This document shows, piece after piece, positions 12,733-23,587 of a stretch of DNA of 64,000 nt (position 1 is the stretch's first letter; the number at the start of each line of letters is the position of its first letter). The stretch covers positions 186,001-250,000 of the forward strand of contig JAPDFW010000053.1 in the NCBI GenBank assembly GCA_028826165.1, in the 5' to 3' direction. The position numbers were made by a program, and so were the translations under genes. Origin of the DNA: Anaeramoeba ignava (Eukaryota > Metamonada > Anaeramoebidae). The notes under the pieces were generated by a model, which did not search any database, had not been told where the DNA came from, and worked only from the letters and a program-made list of their open reading frames with translations.

Positions 12733-12780
12733 ACATTCGACAATAAAAGGAAAATTAAATTTCAATTTAATTTTTGGTTT

Positions 12781-12820
12781 AAATTAAATTAAATTAAATT
12801 AAATTAAATTAAATTAAATT
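12781..12820. repeat. Pentanucleotide AAATT repeat (about eight copies)
   Basis: A pure AAATT run lies between the stop of the BTB/coiled-coil ORF and the first armadillo exon. A five-base unit puts TAA in every frame within 15 bases, so no coding exon can cross it. It occupies the place where the first ARM exon would be expected to have its acceptor. Confidence 0.9.
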
Positions 12821-14461
12821 TTCTTTTTTTTTTGTTTTTGAGTTTGATTTACTTTGATCTTGTTGTTGAATTGAATTTGAAAGATCTTGTAAAAAATTTG
12901 TTGTTTTTTCTGGTGATTGAAGAATTTCTATTTTTAATTTTTGATTTTCAATTTCATTTTGAATATTTTTGATTTGTGGATTAATTTTTGAATAAAATTC
13001 ATTTTTTCTTTTTTCAATTTCATTGTTAAAATCTTGAATTATTTTTTCAATTTCATTTAAATTTTCATTTTTAATTTCAATTTCTTGAATTTTCTTTTCA
13101 ATTTTTTCTAAATATTTATTTTTTTTAAATTTAATCTTATTTTTTATTTCTTGAATAATTTTTTCTAAATTTTCATTTTCATTTTCAATTTTGTTTTGTT
13201 GAATAAATTCTTTAAATTCTTGAATTTCTTTCTTTTTTTTTTGTTCAAATTCATTCTTAAATTGTTGAATTGTTTCTTCAAATAATTTTAAATCTTCTTC
13301 TGTTTTTAATTTGGGAAAATTTATTAATTCTTGATATTTTTTATCAATTTCTTCCAAATTTATATTCTTTCTTTTTTTAAATTTATTTTGAATTTCTTCA
13401 ATTTTTTTTTGAAAAATTTCTAAATCTTTTTTTCTATTTTGTTCAAATAAATCTTTCAAATTAATAATTCTTTTATTAAATTCTTGTAAATATTCTTTTT
13501 TCATTTTTTCATCATTTTGAATTAATTGTTGAAATTTTTCTTGAATTTCTTTTTTCCATTTTTCATATTCTTCTTTAATTTCTTCAATTTCTTTTTTAAT
13601 TTTTTCTAATTTTTCTTTTTCTTTTTGGATTATTCTTTTTTTCTCATAAAGTTGATTAATTTGAAATTCTGTTATTTGATTTTCTTGTTCAAATTCTTGA
13701 ATATTTGAATTTAATAAAACAGTTTTATTTTGGAGTTGGGAAATGAATTTATTTTTGATTTGTTGAATTTGAAATTGATTAATTGATTTTGTTTGTGAAA
13801 TTTGATTTAATAAATTTGAAAAAGAATTTTCATTTTCATTTATTTCATTTTCATTTTCATTTTCATTTTGATTTGTTTCAAATTTAATTAATTTTATCAA
13901 TTTTTTTTGATTATTTTGATTCCATTTTTGTTCAATTTGTTGAATAATTTGAAGTTGATTTGGAATATTTTGATTTAAAGAAATTAATCCAATAAAATTG
14001 TAAATTTGATTTTGATTTAAATATTTATCAAAATTTGGATTTGAAATGATAAATTGAATATTTTGGAAAATAAATTTTTCACAATTTTGAGAAAGATTTT
14101 GTGAATTAATTTCTTGAGATTTGAAATAAATTTCCAAAATATTTTGAATATTAAAAATTGATTGAATTTCAAGTTCAATTTTGAATTGAATTTCTTTTAA
14201 TTTAATTTGATTTGCAAATTTAAAATATTCATCAAATTTTCGTTTATCAAATTTAAATTTTCCATTATAAAAAAATTTAATAATTGGTTTAACAATTTCA
14301 GAACTAAAATTATTAAAATAAATTGAATTAAATTTATTTTCTCTTCTGTTTATCATAAAATATTTTGAACGAGCTTCTAAAATTGATTTATGACAAGGAA
14401 TTGAAATTTTATCTTTTCCACAATAAATTTGAAAATCTGAAGTTTTTTTATTTCCAAACAT
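12809..14461 (-). CDS. BTB domain / coiled-coil protein
   Basis: Uninterrupted 550-residue frame. Residues about 8-95 form a BTB/POZ fold: SDFQIYCGKDKISIPCHKSI is the diagnostic strand-loop (D-F-x-I ... H-K-S-I-L-x-A-R-S-x-Y-F), followed by a FYNGKFKF strand. Residues about 95-190 look like a degenerate BACK helical region. From about 255 to 520 is heptad-rich coiled coil with Glu, Lys, Ile and Gln. BTB proteins dimerise and often recruit Cullin-3; the coiled coil would add self-association. The frame is open upstream of the chosen ATG (QNQNQNEEIQSK...QIGL), so the true start may be farther 5', beyond a hexamer tract. The frame ends in the AAATT repeat only about 75 bp before the first armadillo exon on the same strand, so the two could once have been one gene. 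Confidence 0.75.
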   Translation of the reverse strand: MFGNKKTSDFQIYCGKDKISIPCHKSILEARSKYFMINRRENKFNSIYFNNFSSEIVKPIIKFFYNGKFKFDKRKFDEYFKFANQIKLKEIQFKIELEIQSIFNIQNILEIYFKSQEINSQNLSQNCEKFIFQNIQFIISNPNFDKYLNQNQIYNFIGLISLNQNIPNQLQIIQQIEQKWNQNNQKKLIKLIKFETNQNENENENEINENENSFSNLLNQISQTKSINQFQIQQIKNKFISQLQNKTVLLNSNIQEFEQENQITEFQINQLYEKKRIIQKEKEKLEKIKKEIEEIKEEYEKWKKEIQEKFQQLIQNDEKMKKEYLQEFNKRIINLKDLFEQNRKKDLEIFQKKIEEIQNKFKKRKNINLEEIDKKYQELINFPKLKTEEDLKLFEETIQQFKNEFEQKKKKEIQEFKEFIQQNKIENENENLEKIIQEIKNKIKFKKNKYLEKIEKKIQEIEIKNENLNEIEKIIQDFNNEIEKRKNEFYSKINPQIKNIQNEIENQKLKIEILQSPEKTTNFLQDLSNSIQQQDQSKSNSKTKKKENLI

Positions 14462-14490
14462 TAAACCAATTTGTTTATTTGCTTGTTTTA

Positions 14491-15259
14491 TTAAGAATTT
14501 ATTGAATTTTTTAATTTTGGATTGAATTTCTTCATTTTGATTTTGATTTTGATTTTGATTTGATTTTGATTTTGATTTTGAATTTGAATTTGAATTTGAT
14601 TTTGATTTTGGCTTATGCTTTGAATGATGTTTTGATTTTGATTTTGAATGATGTTTTGAATGATGTTTTGAATGATGTTTTGAATTTGAATTTTGTTTTG
14701 AATCAATTTGTTTTGAATCAATTTGTTTTGAATGATGTGTTGATTTTGATTTTGATTTTGATTTTGATTTTGGCTTATGCTTTGAATGATGTTTTGAATG
14801 ATGTTTTGAATGATGTTGATTTTGATTTTGATTTTGATTTTGATTTTGATTTTGATTTTGATTTTGATTTTGATTTTGCTTTGAATGATGTTTTTGAATG
14901 ATGTTTTGAATGATGTTTTGAATGATGTTGAATGATGTTTTGATTTGATTTTTGTTTTTAATTTTTTGATTTTGATTTTTGTTTTTTGATTTTGATTTTG
15001 ATTTTGATTTTTGATTTTCAATTTGATTTTGATTTTGATTTTGATTTTGTTTTTTGATTTTATTTGATTTTGAATTTGATTTTTAATTTGATTTTGTTTT
15101 TGATGTTTTTTTGATTTTGATTTTTGTTTTGAATGATTTTTTTGAATGATGTTTTGAATTGATTTTTGGATTTTTCTTTTTGATTTTGATTTTGATTTTA
15201 ATTTGATTTTTTTTATTTCATTTTTTTTTGAATTAATTTTTTTTTGGAGAATCACTCAT
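14491..15259 (-). other. Low-complexity Gln/Asn/Lys/Ile tract upstream of the BTB gene, possible broken N-terminus
   Basis: An ATG at 15259 begins MSDSPKK and then stops; removing one A from an A-run at about 15240 would open a frame rich in SKSKSK, IIQNIIQ and QNQNQN. A second shift (a five-base GATTT unit near 14556) would bring it into the BTB frame, which is itself open here (QNQNQNEEIQSKIKKFNKFL). This is either a 5' coding region with two indels, a repeat-filled 5' intron, or non-coding. Units are TTTTGA hexamers and GAATGATGTTTT on the plus strand. Confidence 0.4.
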
Positions 15260-16846
15260 TTTTCTTTTTATTTTAATTTTATTTTTAAAAAGGAAAATTA
15301 TTTTTAATTGGAATAAATAAAATAAATATTTGAGAAATAATAATAAATCAATAATAAAAATAATTTTCTTTTCATTTTTATTTTGGAATTAAATTTAAAT
15401 TGTAATTTTTTATTGATAATTTTTTGTTTAAATAAAATTTGAAAATTTATTTTTCCTCTTTTTTTGTTTATTGAAATAATAATAGATTAATAAGTAATTA
15501 ACAATTATTTTGTTTTTATTTCATTTATATTTTATATTTATATTATTATTTATTATTAAATTTGATTTTTATTTTGTTAAATTAAATAATAAAAAAATAT
15601 TTACTTAATTTTAAATTTTGAAAAGAAAAAAATGAAAAAAAATAAAAAATGGAATAAAGAATATTAAATAGTTAAATTTAGAATTAATCCTATTTTATAT
15701 ATTTTATTAATATTTCTTTATTTAAAATAATATAAAATAATTCCCAATAATTTAATAAAATTAATAAAATATTTTAATTAATTTATTTCAAAAATGAATA
15801 AAGAATATTAAATAATTAAATTTAGAATTAATTCTATTTTATATATTTTATTAATATTTCTTTATTTAAAATAATATAAAATTATTCCCAAAAATTTAAT
15901 AAAATTAATGAAATATTTTAATAAAGAAAAAATTGAATAAAGAATATTAAATAATAATTTAAATTGGATTTCTTTTATTTTAAACTGAATTAAATTTTTC
16001 ATTTAAAAAATTAATATTTTTATTTTATTTTTTATTTATTGATTAATATTGAAAAGAAAATATTTAAAAATAAAACAATAAATTATTATTTTTAATAATA
16101 AAATTGAATTATAAATTATTTTTAAATTAATTTATAAATTAAATATTAAATTAAACTTATTCTTATTTTTTATATTTCGATTGTTTTAATATTGAAAAAG
16201 AAAATATTGAAAAATAAAACAATAAATTATTATTTTAATAATAAAATTGAATATTAAATTATTTTTAAATTAATTTCTAAATTAAATATTAAATTAAACT
16301 TATTCTCATTTTTATATTTGATTTTTAATATTGAAAAAGAAAATATTGAAAAATAAATTAATAAATCATTATTTTAATAATAAAATTGAATATTAAATTA
16401 TTTTTAAATTAATTTATAAATTAAATATTAAATTAAACTTATTCTTATTTTTTATATTTGATTGATTAATTTTGAAAAAAGAAAATATTGAAAAATAAAT
16501 TAATAAATTATTATTTTAATAATAAAATTGAATAATAAATTATTTTTTAAATTGATTTCTAAATTAAATATTAAATTAAATTTATTCTCATTTTTTATAT
16601 TTGATTGATTAATTGAATTTTATTTTTTTGGATTTTGATTTTTTTTGGAATAAAGAAAAAATAAAAAATAATAAAAGAGGGGATTAGAAAATGAATTATT
16701 TTGAATTAAAAGAAAATAAGGAGAATTTTGTTTATTGATTATTTTTTTGATCAAAAAAAAGAGAAAAAAAAATTTATTTTAGGGGATTTAAAAATTAATT
16801 GAAAAATTTCATTTTCATTTTTATTTTTATTTTCATTTTTAAAAAA
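15260..16846. repeat. Intergenic AT-rich tandem repeats
   Basis: No gene seen. About 15655-15925 contains two to three copies of a roughly 130-bp unit (AATAAAGAATATTAAAT ... TTCTTTATTTAAAATAATATAAAAT). About 16020-16620 contains four copies of a roughly 140-bp unit (GAAAATATTGAAAAATAAA ... TTAAACTTATTCTTATTTTT). Related sequence in opposite orientation occurs at 29.4-30.1 kb. Confidence 0.75.
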
Positions 16847-17404
16847 ATGCTTTCAAGAATAATTCCAACAAAACCAATCAAAACACAAACAAAAACAATT
16901 TTTATTAATAAAATTGAAAGATTAATGCATGAAGAATATAAATTAAGGAAAAAGCAAAAAGAAATGAAAGATCGAAAAGAAATTGAAGAAGTGATTGAGA
17001 AAAGCAAAGTATGTCGATTAGGATTATCAGTTGAAAACAAACCTTATGTAGTTCCAATGTCATTTGGATATGCAAACAACACATTATATTTTCATTCAAA
17101 TCCAAAAGGGAAAAAAATGGAATATTTGAAAAAGAATAGTTATGTATGTTTTGAGTTTGATTCCAATGTTAAAATTGTTGAAGAAACTCTTCCTTGTCAT
17201 TGGACTTGCCATTTTGAAAGTGTTATTGGTTATGGTCATGTTTCTTTTGTTGAGGATGTTGATGAGAAAAAGAAAGCTATGGATATTATTATGAAGCAAT
17301 ATGGATGGGAAAGTAAATCTAATCTTTATGATCCACAATCTTTTAAAGTAGCGAAAGTTTTTAAATTGAAGATAGATAGTATAACTGGGAAAAAAAACAA
17401 ATAA
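16847..17404 (+). CDS. NimA-type pyridoxamine 5'-phosphate oxidase-like FMN protein
   Basis: 185 residues from the first ATG (the frame also runs upstream from a TTG but only into a FIFIFI tract). Residues about 45-175 form a split-barrel flavin-binding fold: [20 protein letters not shown], then [24 protein letters not shown], and [13 protein letters not shown]. This matches the 5-nitroimidazole reductase/PPOX-like family common in anaerobic bacteria and archaea and seen in some anaerobic protists. It probably binds FMN and reduces small substrates; the true substrate is unknown. The first about 40 residues are basic and Thr/Ile-rich and lack the bacterial start, so an added N-terminal extension, perhaps organelle-targeting, is possible. 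No introns, as expected for a transferred gene. It stands alone 120 bp upstream of the Prp22 gene on the same strand. Confidence 0.75.
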   Translation: MLSRIIPTKPIKTQTKTIFINKIERLMHEEYKLRKKQKEMKDRKEIEEVIEKSKVCRLGLSVENKPYVVPMSFGYANNTLYFHSNPKGKKMEYLKKNSYVCFEFDSNVKIVEETLPCHWTCHFESVIGYGHVSFVEDVDEKKKAMDIIMKQYGWESKSNLYDPQSFKVAKVFKLKIDSITGKKNK

Positions 17405-17469
17405 GAAACAAAGGAAAAGAAAGAAATATTTTTTTTTTACTTTTAGGGATTTTTTTTTTAATTAAAAAA

Positions 17470-17523
17470 TATTTTTTTCATTTTTTTCATTTTTTTCATT
17501 TTTTTCATTTTTTTGTTTTTAAA
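17470..17523 (+). promoter_or_regulatory. CATTTTTTT repeat directly upstream of the Prp22 start
   Basis: Five successive CATTTTTTT units end at GTTTTTAAA before the ATG. A T-tract with CATTTTT elements in this position precedes most genes of the window, suggesting a core promoter or initiator element. Confidence 0.4.
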
Positions 17524-20500
17524 ATGCAACAACTAAAATTCATTTCTTTAATTTCAAAAGTTTGTACTGAACTTGAAAATAATGTTGGAATTAAACAAAA
17601 ATTTGTTGCAGAATTTATTGTAGAAATTTGGGAAAATTCAAAAACATTGGAAGAATTTAAACAAAATTTAAAAGAAAAACAAGCAGAATTTCCAGAAAAT
17701 TTTGTAACAAATATATATAATATAATAAGTAGATTACATCCGAATGCAAAAAAGAAAGAAAATTTAAAAGAAAATTTAAAAGAAAATTTAAAAGAAAAAG
17801 AAAATTTAAAAGAAAATGATGTAATTCTAAATAAGAATGACTCAACTTTAGATCAAATTAATTTAAAAGAAAATGAACATAAACCTCATTCTCATCATTC
17901 ACATTCACATCATTCTCATTCACATCATCATTCACATTCACATCATCATAATGACCATAATCATTATAAGGAAAATAATTCACGACACAGAAATACTCAA
18001 AACCGTTGGGATCAAAAAGAAAAAATAGAGAAAAAAATTGAAGAAGAAGATGAAGTGAAAAAAAATGCGCATTTTTATAACGAAAGGGAAGCCATTGATG
18101 AAGAGCCCATACAATATAAAATATATTCAGGAGAAGTTACTGGAATAAGAGACTTTGGGTGTTTTGTGCGACTTGATGGAGTTCGTGGAAAACGAGAAGG
18201 GCTCTGTCACATCACGCAAATGAAGAAAACTGGAAGAGTTTTAGATCCACATGAAATTGTACATAAAAAGCAGAGAGTGTTTGTGAAAGTTCTTGCTTAT
18301 GCGGGAAGTAAAATTAGTTTATCAATGAAGGAGGCTGATCAATCAAATGGTGAAGATCTTTTTCCAAGAGAAATTGTTGATTCTGAAAAGAAGACTTCTT
18401 TATATGATCCATTAAGAAGTAATCCAACAAGACCTAATGATTTGAATGAAGGCGCTATGGCGTTAAGCATGTATGCATTTAACAAGGAGAATCAAAACGA
18501 ATTTTATTTATTTCAGGAATTTATATTGAATTTGAAATTCAAATTGAATTTAAAAATATTATTGAAATTTATATTTATTTTGATTAAAACGAAAATCGGA
18601 AAAAAAAAACAAACAGTCATCAAACATAAAAATTTCTATTATATTATTATTATATTATTATTATTATATTATTATCATTATATAACAACAAAATATCGCA
18701 ACTGCATAATTTTTTTTTATTCGCAAACAAAAACAATCAGGCAAGAAAAAAAGCACACAAAACGAGACCTTCCAACACCCGAAAGATGGATCCAAAAGCA
18801 GCTTGAGTCTGCAGGGGTTCTAGACATTCGTGAGCAAACAAACTACAACGAAGAAACAGGAGTACTTGATCTAGATATGGAAGACGAGATGGAGGAGGAT
18901 CTAGAAATCGAGCTTAACGATGAAGAGCCGACATTTCTGCGGGGACAAACACGGCACACAATGGCGCTATCGCCGATCAAAATCTTGAAAAATCCTGATG
19001 GATCACTTGTTCGCGCAGCAATGACCCAAGTTACGTTGGCAAAAGAACGCAAGGAAGTTCGAGAGCAGCAAAGAAACCAAATGCTGGAAAGTATCCCCAA
19101 AGATATTAACCGTCCTTGGATCGATCCACTTCCGGAAGAAGGAGAACGCCATTTGGCACTGGATCTGCGCGGATTGGGTATGGCACAAGAAGATCTTCCA
19201 GAATGGAAAAAATCCACTTTTGGGAAAACAGTCGCATACGGAAAGAAGACCAATTTGTCAATTAAGGAGCAGCGCGAATCACTGCCGATCTTCAAGCTGC
19301 GAAACGAACTGATGAGCGCAATTAGGGACAATCAAGTGCTGATTTGCGTAGGAGAAACAGGATCAGGAAAAACAACGCAGATCACGCAATATCTTGCGGA
19401 AGACGGATATGCAAAAGAAGGACGGATCGGATGCACGCAGCCAAGACGAGTCGCCGCAATGAGCGTTGCGAAGAGAGTTAGCGAGGAGTTTGGCTGCCGT
19501 TTGGGTCAAGAGGTTGGATATTCAATCAGATTTGAAGATTTCACAAGTAATGAAACCGTGATCAAATACATGACGGATGGAATGCTTCTTCGGGAGTGCT
19601 TGATAGACCCTGATCTGACTGGATATTCCGTTGTAATGCTTGATGAAGCGCACGAACGTACGGTGCACACTGATGTTCTTTTGGCCTTCTTAAAGAAACG
19701 GTGAAAAGAAGACCTGATCTAAAATTAATTGTTACTTCGGCAACACTGGATGCAGAAAAAGTTTTCCGATTTCTTCTTCGAATGTCCCATCTTCACCATC
19801 CCAGGTCGCAACTACCCCGTTGAGATCTTATACACAAAAGAGCCCGAATCAGACTATCTCGACGCAGCGCTCATCACAGTCATGCAGATCCATCTGGCAG
19901 AGCCACCGGGAGATATCCTATTGTTTTTAACAGGACAAGAAGAAATCGGCACTGCTTGTCAGATTCTTTTTGAGCGTGTAAAATCACTTGGTCCAAAAGC
20001 GCCTGAGCTGATGATCCTCCCCGTTTATTCTGCACTTCCTTCTGAGATCCAAACCCGAATTTTCGAACCAACACCAAAGGGATCAAGAAAGGTTGTTATC
20101 GCAACAAACATTGCGGAGACTTCATTAACAATTGACGGAATATATTATGTGATCGATCCAGGGTTTGTGAAGCAGAAATGCTACAACCCAAGATTGGGGA
20201 TGGATTCGCTTGTTGTAACACCGATCTCACAGGCAGCAGCAAGACAGCGCGCAGGGCGAGCCGGAAGAACAGGTCCTGGAAAATGTTTTCGACTTTACAC
20301 AGAATCTGCTTATCATAATGAAATGTTCCCAAATACAATTCCCGAGATCCAGCGCACAAATCTCGGCACAACTGTTCTCACCCTCAAAGTGCTTGGAATC
20401 AACGATCTCCTCCACTTCAATTTCATGGATCCGCCGCCGACTCAATCCCTCGTTTCCGCCATGGAACAGCTCTACATGCTCGGCGCTCTCGATGAGGAGG

Positions 20501-21263
20501 GTTTGCTTACGAAATTGGGAAGACAAATGGCTGAATTCCCCCTCGATCCTCCTTTGTCTAAGATGCTTATTTCCTCCGTTTCTTTCGGTTGTGCTGAGGA
20601 AATTCTTACCATCGTCTCAATGCTTTCCGTTGAATCCGTTTTTTATAGACCAAAAGAAAAACAGGCTCAAGCTGACCAGAAAAAAGCAAAGTTTATTTCT
20701 CCTGATGGCGACCATCTTACTCTCCTCAATGTCTATGAATCCCTGGAAAAAGAAATAAATTCAGTAATCCTTGGTGCTTTGAGAATTTTATCCAGCCAAG
20801 ATCCCTCAGAAGAGCTCAAGAAATCAGAAAGCAAATTCTCCCAATTTTGGATCGGCAAAAATTGGACGTTGTTTCTTGTGGAACTGCAACTGTTCCTATT
20901 ATCAAATCAATTGTTTCTGGCTATTTTACAAAAGCCGCTAAAAAAGACCCTCAAGAAGGTTATAAAACCCTTGTTGAAGGTCAAACTGTTTATATCCATC
21001 CAAGCTCAGCTCTTTTCCAAGTTAAACCTCAATGGGTTGTTTATCACGAACTCGTTCTTACTTCAAAGGAATATATGAGAAATGTTTCTTTTATTGACCC
21101 TAAATGGCTCGTTGAATTCGCCCCAAAGTTTTATAGAATTGCTGATCCTACTAAATTGACTAGACGTAAAAAATCTGAAAAACTTTTACCTTTATGGGAT
21201 AGGTTTCTTCAAAATCAAGATTCTTGGAGACTTTCTAAACAAAAGAGGATTAGAAGAAATTAA
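17524..21263 (+). CDS. DHX8: DEAH-box pre-mRNA splicing helicase Prp22/DHX8
   Basis: Prp22 releases spliced mRNA from the spliceosome after the second step. Exons 17524..18470 and 18741..21263 join in frame. The N-terminus is helical, followed by a His-rich HSHHSHSHH tract, an S1 RNA-binding domain (about 18122-18345, [15 protein letters not shown]), then LPTPERW and EPTFLRG linker motifs. The helicase follows: motif [11 protein letters not shown] (19351), TQPRR, DEAH (19642-19653), SAT (19737-19745), [21 protein letters not shown], and the ratchet/OB domain with [21 protein letters not shown]-like and LVEFAP. Four single-base breaks interrupt the frame: a missing T in 19679-19682, an extra G at 19761, an extra C at 20743 and an extra A near 20753. 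Conserved sequence continues across each in the shifted frame, so no segment is lost. Exon 2 is visibly richer in G+C than its surroundings. Confidence 0.85.
18471..18740 (+). other. Stop-free 270-nt intron of the Prp22 gene
   Basis: Donor GTATGC at 18471 and acceptor AACAATCAG ending 18740. Length is a multiple of three and no stop lies in the coding frame, so it reads through as low-complexity Phe/Leu/Ile/Tyr sequence. Splicing joins ALSM to [16 protein letters not shown], giving the expected linker before the conserved helicase core. Confidence 0.65.
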
Positions 21264-22525
21264 AATACAAACAAAAGAAAAAGAAAAACAAATTTAGAAA
21301 CAAATTTAGAAACAAATTTAAAATCAAATTTAGAAAAAAATTTAGAAACAAATTTAGAAACAAATTTAAAATCAAAATCAAAATAAAATTTAGAAACAAA
21401 TTTAGAAACAAATTTAGAAACAAATTTAAAATCAAATTCAAAATCAAAATTAAAATCAAAATCAAAATCCAAATCAAAATCAAATTCAAAATCAAAATCA
21501 AAATCAAAATCAAAATCAAAATCAAAATCAAAATCAAAATCAAAATCAAAATCAAAATCAAAATCAAAATCAAAATTCAAAATCAAAATCAAAATCAAAA
21601 ATCAAAATCAAAATCAAAATCAAAATCAAAATCAAAATCAAAATCAAAATCAAAATAAAAATCAAAATCAAAATCAAAATCAAAATCAAAATCAAAATCA
21701 AAATTAAAATCAAAATCAAAATCAAAATCAAAATCAAAATCAAAATTCAAAATCAAAATCAAAATCAAAATCAAAATCAAAATCCAAAATCAAAATCAAA
21801 TTCAAAATCAAAATCAAAATCAAAATCAAAATCAAAATCAAAATCAAATCCAAAATCAAAATCAAAATCAAAATCAAAATCAAAATCAAAATCAAAATCA
21901 AAATCAAAATCAAAATCAAAATCAAAATCAAAAATCAAAATCAAAATCAAAATCAAAATCAAAATCAAAATCAAAATCAAAATCAAATCAAAATCAAAAT
22001 CAAAATCAAAATCAAAATCAAAATCAAAATCAAAATCAAATTCAAAATCAAAATAAAAATCAAAATCAAAATCAAAATCAAAATCAAAATCAAAATCAAA
22101 ATAAAAAATCAAAAAAAATAAAAATAAAAATCAAAAAAAAAAAATAAAAATCAAAAATCAAATTAAAAAAAAAATCAAAATTCAAAATCAAAAATCAAAA
22201 ATCAAAATCAAAATCAAAATCAAAAATCAAAATCAAAATCAAAATCAAAATCAAAAATCAAAAATCAAAATCAAAATCAAATTCAAAATCAAATTCAAAA
22301 TCAAAATCAAAAAATTGAAAAAGAAAAGACAAAAAAGGAAATTTTATCAAAATTTTTCTTCTTTTTCTAAATAAAAATTTTTCCTTTTTAAAATCTTTTT
22401 CATTTTTTTACTTTTTAAAAACAAAATCAAAAACACAAAAACACAAAAACACAAAAAATACAAAATCAAAATCAAAAACAAAAACAAAAACAAATGAAAA
22501 AATCAAAATAAAAAAAAATAAAATC

Positions 22526-22556
<31 letters not shown>

Positions 22557-23587
22557 AATCAAAATCAAAATCAAAAGATAAATAAAAAATCAAATAAAAA
22601 ATAAAAAAGATAATAAAAATCAAAATAAAGATATTCATAAAATCAATATTAAAGATAATAAAGAAATAAAAAATCAAAATCAAAAATAATAAAAAATTAA
22701 AAAAAATAAAATCAAAGAAAAAGGAAAAAAGAAAAGATATTAATAAAAATTTAAAATTTCTTTTTAAAATAAAAAGATATTCAAAATTTTCAAAAGATAT
22801 TAAAAAGAATTTTCAATTTTTCAATCAAAAGATTAAAAATATTCAAAAATAAAAAAGAAAACAAAAACAAAAAAAACAAAAAGAAAATAAAGATAATAAA
22901 AAAAACAAACAATAATAAACAAAAATAAAAACATAAAAACATAATAAAAATAAAATTTAAAAACAAATTCAAAAATAAAAAAATAAAAGATAATAAAATA
23001 AAAAAAAAATAAAGAAATAAAGATATTAAAAGATAAAGAAATTCAAAAAGATATTAAAGATATTAAAGATAATAAAAATAATAAAGATAATAAAAATAAT
23101 AAAGATAATAAAGATAATAAAGATAATAAAATAATAAAAGATAATAAAGATATTAAAGATAATAAAGATATTAAAGATAATAAAGATATTAAAGATATTA
23201 AATAAAGATATTAAAGAAAAATTTAAAAGAATTTTAAAGATTTTTTAAAAAGAATTTAATCAAGATCCAAAAATTTGGAAAAACAAAAACCAATTTTGAT
23301 TTAAAAATAGAAAAACAAAAACAATTTCCAAAAATTAAAACAAAATTGAAAAAATGAAAAAATCAAATAAAGATAATAAAAATAAAAAAAAACCATAATT
23401 TTTAATTTTAAAGATTTTGCAATAGAAAAACAAGTTTAAAGAAAATATAATTCAATTTTGATTTGAAAAAAAAGATGCTAATGAAAATTTTATTGAAATA
23501 TTGCTTAAAAAAAAAAAAAATCCAAATATTTCAATTGAAATTATTAAATATTTAAAAACAAATCAGGAGCTTTGATATTATTAAAAA
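21264..23587. repeat. AAAATC microsatellite followed by A-rich AAAGAT/AATAAAG tract
   Basis: Right after the Prp22 stop come AAATTTAGAAAC units (21285-21430), then an almost pure AAAATC array to about 22110, mixed AAAATC/AAATAAAA to 22700, and AAAGATAATAAAGATATT units to 23220. Around 23460-23575 a decayed ankyrin-like stretch (NPNISIEIIKYL) precedes the ankyrin gene in a broken frame. Otherwise no gene seen. Confidence 0.8.

Noticed and set aside
19698-19761. GTGAAAAG...AAAAAG as a 64-nt intron in Prp22
   Set aside because: It contains the conserved [11 protein letters not shown] segment with helicase motif III, so removing it would destroy the enzyme; two compensating indels explain the frame better.
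18843-20526. Minus-strand ORFs opposite the Prp22 helicase exon
   Set aside because: Antisense shadows of a conserved, GC-richer coding region, with no recognisable protein.
21430-22110. AAAATC array as CRISPR or coding sequence
   Set aside because: No spacers, unit of six bases, eukaryotic context; frames are stop-free only because of unit length.
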